Of a stretch of DNA of 7,294 nucleotides, positions 5,155 to 7,294 are shown one piece after another; the stretch's first letter is position 1; the number at the start of each line of letters is the position of its first letter. A program made the position numbers and the translations under genes. The notes beneath the pieces were generated by a model that saw nothing but the letters and a program-made list of their open reading frames with translations, searched no databases and had not been told where the DNA came from. The DNA lies in assembly GCA_019662005.1 (NCBI GenBank), contig JAIFWG010000029.1, forward strand, positions 1-7,294, read 5' to 3'. The DNA is from Candidatus Parcubacteria bacterium. GTDB taxonomy: Bacteria > Patescibacteriota > Minisyncoccia > 2-02-FULL-40-12 > GWA2-44-9.

Positions 5155-7294
5155 ATGTCACAAATTATAAACAAATACGGCCGCACTTTAGGAAAAACAT
5201 CACTTGTTTTTATACTTAGTTTCTCGGTGATATTTTCAAGTATCCAGTTTGCTAGGGGATCAGACGATGGCTGCAGCACTCAAGCTGCTGGCATCTTGCG
5301 AGGTACCATTATTAATAACGGAGAGTCAACGGGTACTGCTCTTGCTAAAGTAGAAAATCCTTCTCCTAACTGTTCATTTGATGTCGGTTTTGCATCGTAT
5401 CAGATGCCTAACTTTTCTCCAGATCCTAGAGATGCTCAGCGTTTGTATGATTCTCAGACTGCTCGCTTAGAACCAAATCAATCTATTGTATTTCAGGTTC
5501 GAGTTCCAGACTGTCACTTTCAATTAGACTTGTTTCGCGGACCAGTATTACAGGTTCCTATTTATGAGCCGGTAGCATTGGCATACGACTTTGGCCGCAA
5601 TGATAAATTGTGTGTCTTCGTTCCTATGGGAACCCCAGCACCTACACACACACCGGTACCTACTCATACACCGGTACCAACCCATTCCCCTGCTCCAACT
5701 CCAGTACCTACTCATACCCCAATACCAAATAACCGACCAATCGGAACATTTGATGCTGCTAACTGCGATATTATTGGTGGTTGGGCTTTAGATCCTGATG
5801 CTCCTAACCAATCAGTTAACGTTGAAATTTTTGCTGATGGACCCGAAGGTATCGGAAGTAAGATTTTCTCTGGAGCAACAACTGGCCTAAGACCAGATGT
5901 AAATGCCGCATATGGAATCAGTGGTAATCATGGGTTTACGATTTTCTTCCCATCTAACTTAAAGGATGGCCGATCACACGAAATTTGGGTTGTCGCGCGA
6001 GACATACAGAGTGGTCAGAATATGTTATTCGATAATCGTAAATTCGTAGATACTTCAGCATGTGTCGCTCGAACTCCTACACCTACACCAACTCCAAATC
6101 CAACACCTACTCCAACTCCAAATCCAACACCTACTCCAACTCCAAATCCAACACCCACACCGACACCTAACCCTACTCCAACACCAACAAATTCTCCTAC
6201 ACCTACCCCAAACCCAACCCCAGCTCCATGCAATAGTGGAACAATCACTATCAATACCAACAGCCAACAGATCGGCTACACTCTTAATGGTCCTGGCGGT
6301 TCATTAAATGCTACTGGTAACCACACCTTTACTAATCAGGCTTCTGGTACCTATAACGTTAATGTAACAAACAGCAACAACAGCGTAGTGCTTATTGCCC
6401 CAACCACAGTTATATTGCTCTGCAATAGTATTGCGACTTTCAACGTTACTGTTATAACCAACCCTACCCCAAATCCAACTCCTACACCGACCTTTACTCC
6501 AAATCCAGTTCCAAACTCTTACCTTACACTTTCTAAGTTAGTTCGAAATGTAAGTTCCAACACAAACAATGCTGATTATGCCTCTGCTAATAATGGCGAC
6601 ACAGTTGAGTTCACTATTAATGCAGGCGCAGTAGTAAATGGCGGAAATGGATATGTAACTAATGCTCGAGTTGTTGATGCTTTGCCATCCGGATTGCAAT
6701 TTGTCAGCGGATCAGCTCGACTTAACGGTTCTTTTGTAGGCGATGGTATTATTTCTAGCGGTTTAAACCTCGGAACATTATCAAACGCAAACAATGCTAC
6801 TATTAACTTCAGAGCTACTGTAAATTCTGGATATGGATTCAGCACTCTTACAAATACTGCAACTTTGTATGCTGATAATATGTCTCCAGTTTCTGATACA
6901 GCTTTTGTGAATGTAAATCAGAACGTTACACCAACTCCAACTCCTGGCTACATAATGGCAATCAGTAAATATGGAAAAGACATCAGCCGAGGTCAAACTG
7001 CTAACCAAACTTCGTTCAGTGCTCAGCTTGGTGATACGCTCGAATTCGTTGTGATTGTAAATGGCCAGAACAATTCTTACCTCAACAATGTTGTTGTAAG
7101 CGACCAATTACCAGCAGGATTAACTTACGTACCAAACACCACAAGCTTAAACGGTACAATCATTGGTGATGGTATTGTCAGTGGCGGCGTAAACATTGGT
7201 TCTGTATACAGCCAACAGGCAACTATCAGATTCAATGCCACAGTTAACCGAGGAATTGCAACAAACCAGACACTTACCAACATCGCATATGTCC
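5155..7294 (+). CDS. Long secreted mosaic surface protein with PT linkers and DUF11-like repeats (3' end outside window)
   Basis: The frame is open for 713 codons from ATG 5155 to the window end. Order of parts: a signal peptide (K7, R10, K14, then hydrophobic SLVFILSFSVIFSS, with cleavage probably near 33-36); module A, about 37-158, with C40, C73, C120 and C153; a PTHTPV-type linker, 160-191; module B, about 193-305, with GGWALDPDAP (208-217), RPDVN (246-250), GNHGF (257-261), C204 and C303; a (PTPTPTPN)n linker, 307-358; module C, about 359-436, with C359 and C423, perhaps PEGA-like; a PT linker, 437-454; DUF11-like repeat 1, about 455-590; linker PTPTPG; DUF11-like repeat 2 from 599. DUF11 domains are known from bacterial cell-surface proteins. 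The position just after a sortase gene suggests a wall- or envelope-linked product, but the C-terminal sorting signal is not in view. The exact role is unknown; adhesion or cell contact is inference. Confidence 0.88.
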   Translation, partial: MSQIINKYGRTLGKTSLVFILSFSVIFSSIQFARGSDDGCSTQAAGILRGTIINNGESTGTALAKVENPSPNCSFDVGFASYQMPNFSPDPRDAQRLYDSQTARLEPNQSIVFQVRVPDCHFQLDLFRGPVLQVPIYEPVALAYDFGRNDKLCVFVPMGTPAPTHTPVPTHTPVPTHSPAPTPVPTHTPIPNNRPIGTFDAANCDIIGGWALDPDAPNQSVNVEIFADGPEGIGSKIFSGATTGLRPDVNAAYGISGNHGFTIFFPSNLKDGRSHEIWVVARDIQSGQNMLFDNRKFVDTSACVARTPTPTPTPNPTPTPTPNPTPTPTPNPTPTPTPNPTPTPTNSPTPTPNPTPAPCNSGTITINTNSQQIGYTLNGPGGSLNATGNHTFTNQASGTYNVNVTNSNNSVVLIAPTTVILLCNSIATFNVTVITNPTPNPTPTPTFTPNPVPNSYLTLSKLVRNVSSNTNNADYASANNGDTVEFTINAGAVVNGGNGYVTNARVVDALPSGLQFVSGSARLNGSFVGDGIISSGLNLGTLSNANNATINFRATVNSGYGFSTLTNTATLYADNMSPVSDTAFVNVNQNVTPTPTPGYIMAISKYGKDISRGQTANQTSFSAQLGDTLEFVVIVNGQNNSYLNNVVVSDQLPAGLTYVPNTTSLNGTIIGDGIVSGGVNIGSVYSQQATIRFNATVNRGIATNQTLTNIAYV
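5632..5727 (+). repeat. PTHTPV-type low-complexity linker repeat
   Basis: This encodes residues 160-191 of the surface protein, with near-tandem THTPVP units (T164-P169, T170-P175, with diverged copies after). The His at every sixth position (H165, H171, H177, then H187) distinguishes it from the later Asn-containing linker. It is probably an extended, stiff spacer between modules A and B. Confidence 0.8.
6076..6171 (+). repeat. Four 24-nt tandem units encoding PTPTPTPN
   Basis: The units are 6076-6099, 6100-6123, 6124-6147 and 6148-6171. The second and third are identical at all 24 bases; the first differs at two bases and the fourth at several, all synonymous. The repeat sits in the longer Thr-Pro linker (6073-6228, residues 307-358). 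The unit is a multiple of 3, so gain or loss of copies would change linker length without breaking the frame. Confidence 0.9.
6520..7294 (+). repeat. Two tandem DUF11-like protein repeats (second cut by window end)
   Basis: Repeat 1 begins at Y456 and repeat 2 at Y599, a 143-residue period. They share GDT(V/L)EF, LP(S/A)GL, then LNG followed by GDGI, a G(L/V)N(L/I)G turn, and AT-I-F-ATVN-G then LTN-A. The copies are diverged at the DNA level, so the duplication is old. Each lacks cysteine, unlike the three modules before them. Confidence 0.8.

Noticed and set aside
5091..5279. Minus-strand 62-aa open frame over the surface gene promoter
   Set aside because: It overlaps a consensus promoter and the signal peptide region on the other strand and has no recognisable features.
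6076..6171. CRISPR-like array
   Set aside because: The 24-nt units are directly tandem without spacers and lie within a coding frame.
6015..6307. Open frames on both strands across the Thr-Pro linker (Gly/Val-, Trp/Cys- and Leu/Gln/His-rich)
   Set aside because: They are produced by the 24-nt repeat read in other frames; the real frame is the continuous surface protein with signal peptide and domains.

Overview
The window looks like a piece of a small, AT-rich bacterial genome, most likely a member of the Candidate Phyla Radiation (Patescibacteria). The reasons are the ribosomal operon order rplR-rpsE-rplO-secY with no rpmD (L30) between S5 and L15, an Arg/Gly-rich N-terminal extension on S5, a sortase whose active site reads SCWPVGT, and a secreted mosaic protein with Thr-Pro linkers and DUF11-type repeats. 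The standard bacterial code fits: TGA ends the adenylate kinase-like gene and no gene needs TGA to be read as an amino acid. The phylum is inferred from gene content, not from a marker phylogeny.

Region 1 (1-2648) is the distal end of the ribosomal protein operon: the C-terminal part of L18, then S5, L15 and SecY, packed with gaps of 4 and 1 nt and one 8-nt overlap. It ends at a textbook intrinsic terminator with a 15-bp stem. Region 2 (2650-2913) is a compact cassette inserted between secY and the adk-like gene, which are adjacent in many bacteria. It holds a good sigma70-type promoter, a GTG-started 68-residue putative helix-turn-helix protein, and a small terminator whose loop contains the stop codon of that gene.

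Region 3 (2927-5065) starts with an extended -10 element placed so that transcription should begin at or next to the A of the next ATG, predicting a leaderless mRNA. It holds a divergent adenylate kinase-like NMP kinase, methionine aminopeptidase (7-nt overlap) and, 31 nt further on, a membrane-anchored sortase in the place where infA/rpmJ often lie. Region 4 (5071-7294) opens with a perfect consensus promoter (TTGACA, 17 nt, TATAAT) overlapped by an inverted repeat. It drives a long secreted protein, still open at the window edge after 713 codons: signal peptide, Cys-containing module, PT linker, GWALDPD/NHGF module, (PTPTPTPN)n linker, a third Cys-pair module, PT linker, and two DUF11-like repeats.

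The genes fall into two functional sets. L18, S5, L15, SecY, the NMP kinase and methionine aminopeptidase serve translation, nucleotide balance, N-terminal maturation and protein export. The sortase and the large exported protein look like a surface-display pair, with the protein a plausible sortase substrate whose C-terminal sorting signal would lie beyond the window. Recognisable Shine-Dalgarno sequences are almost absent; starts seem to depend on translational coupling, leaderless or short-leader mRNAs, or A/T-rich leaders.
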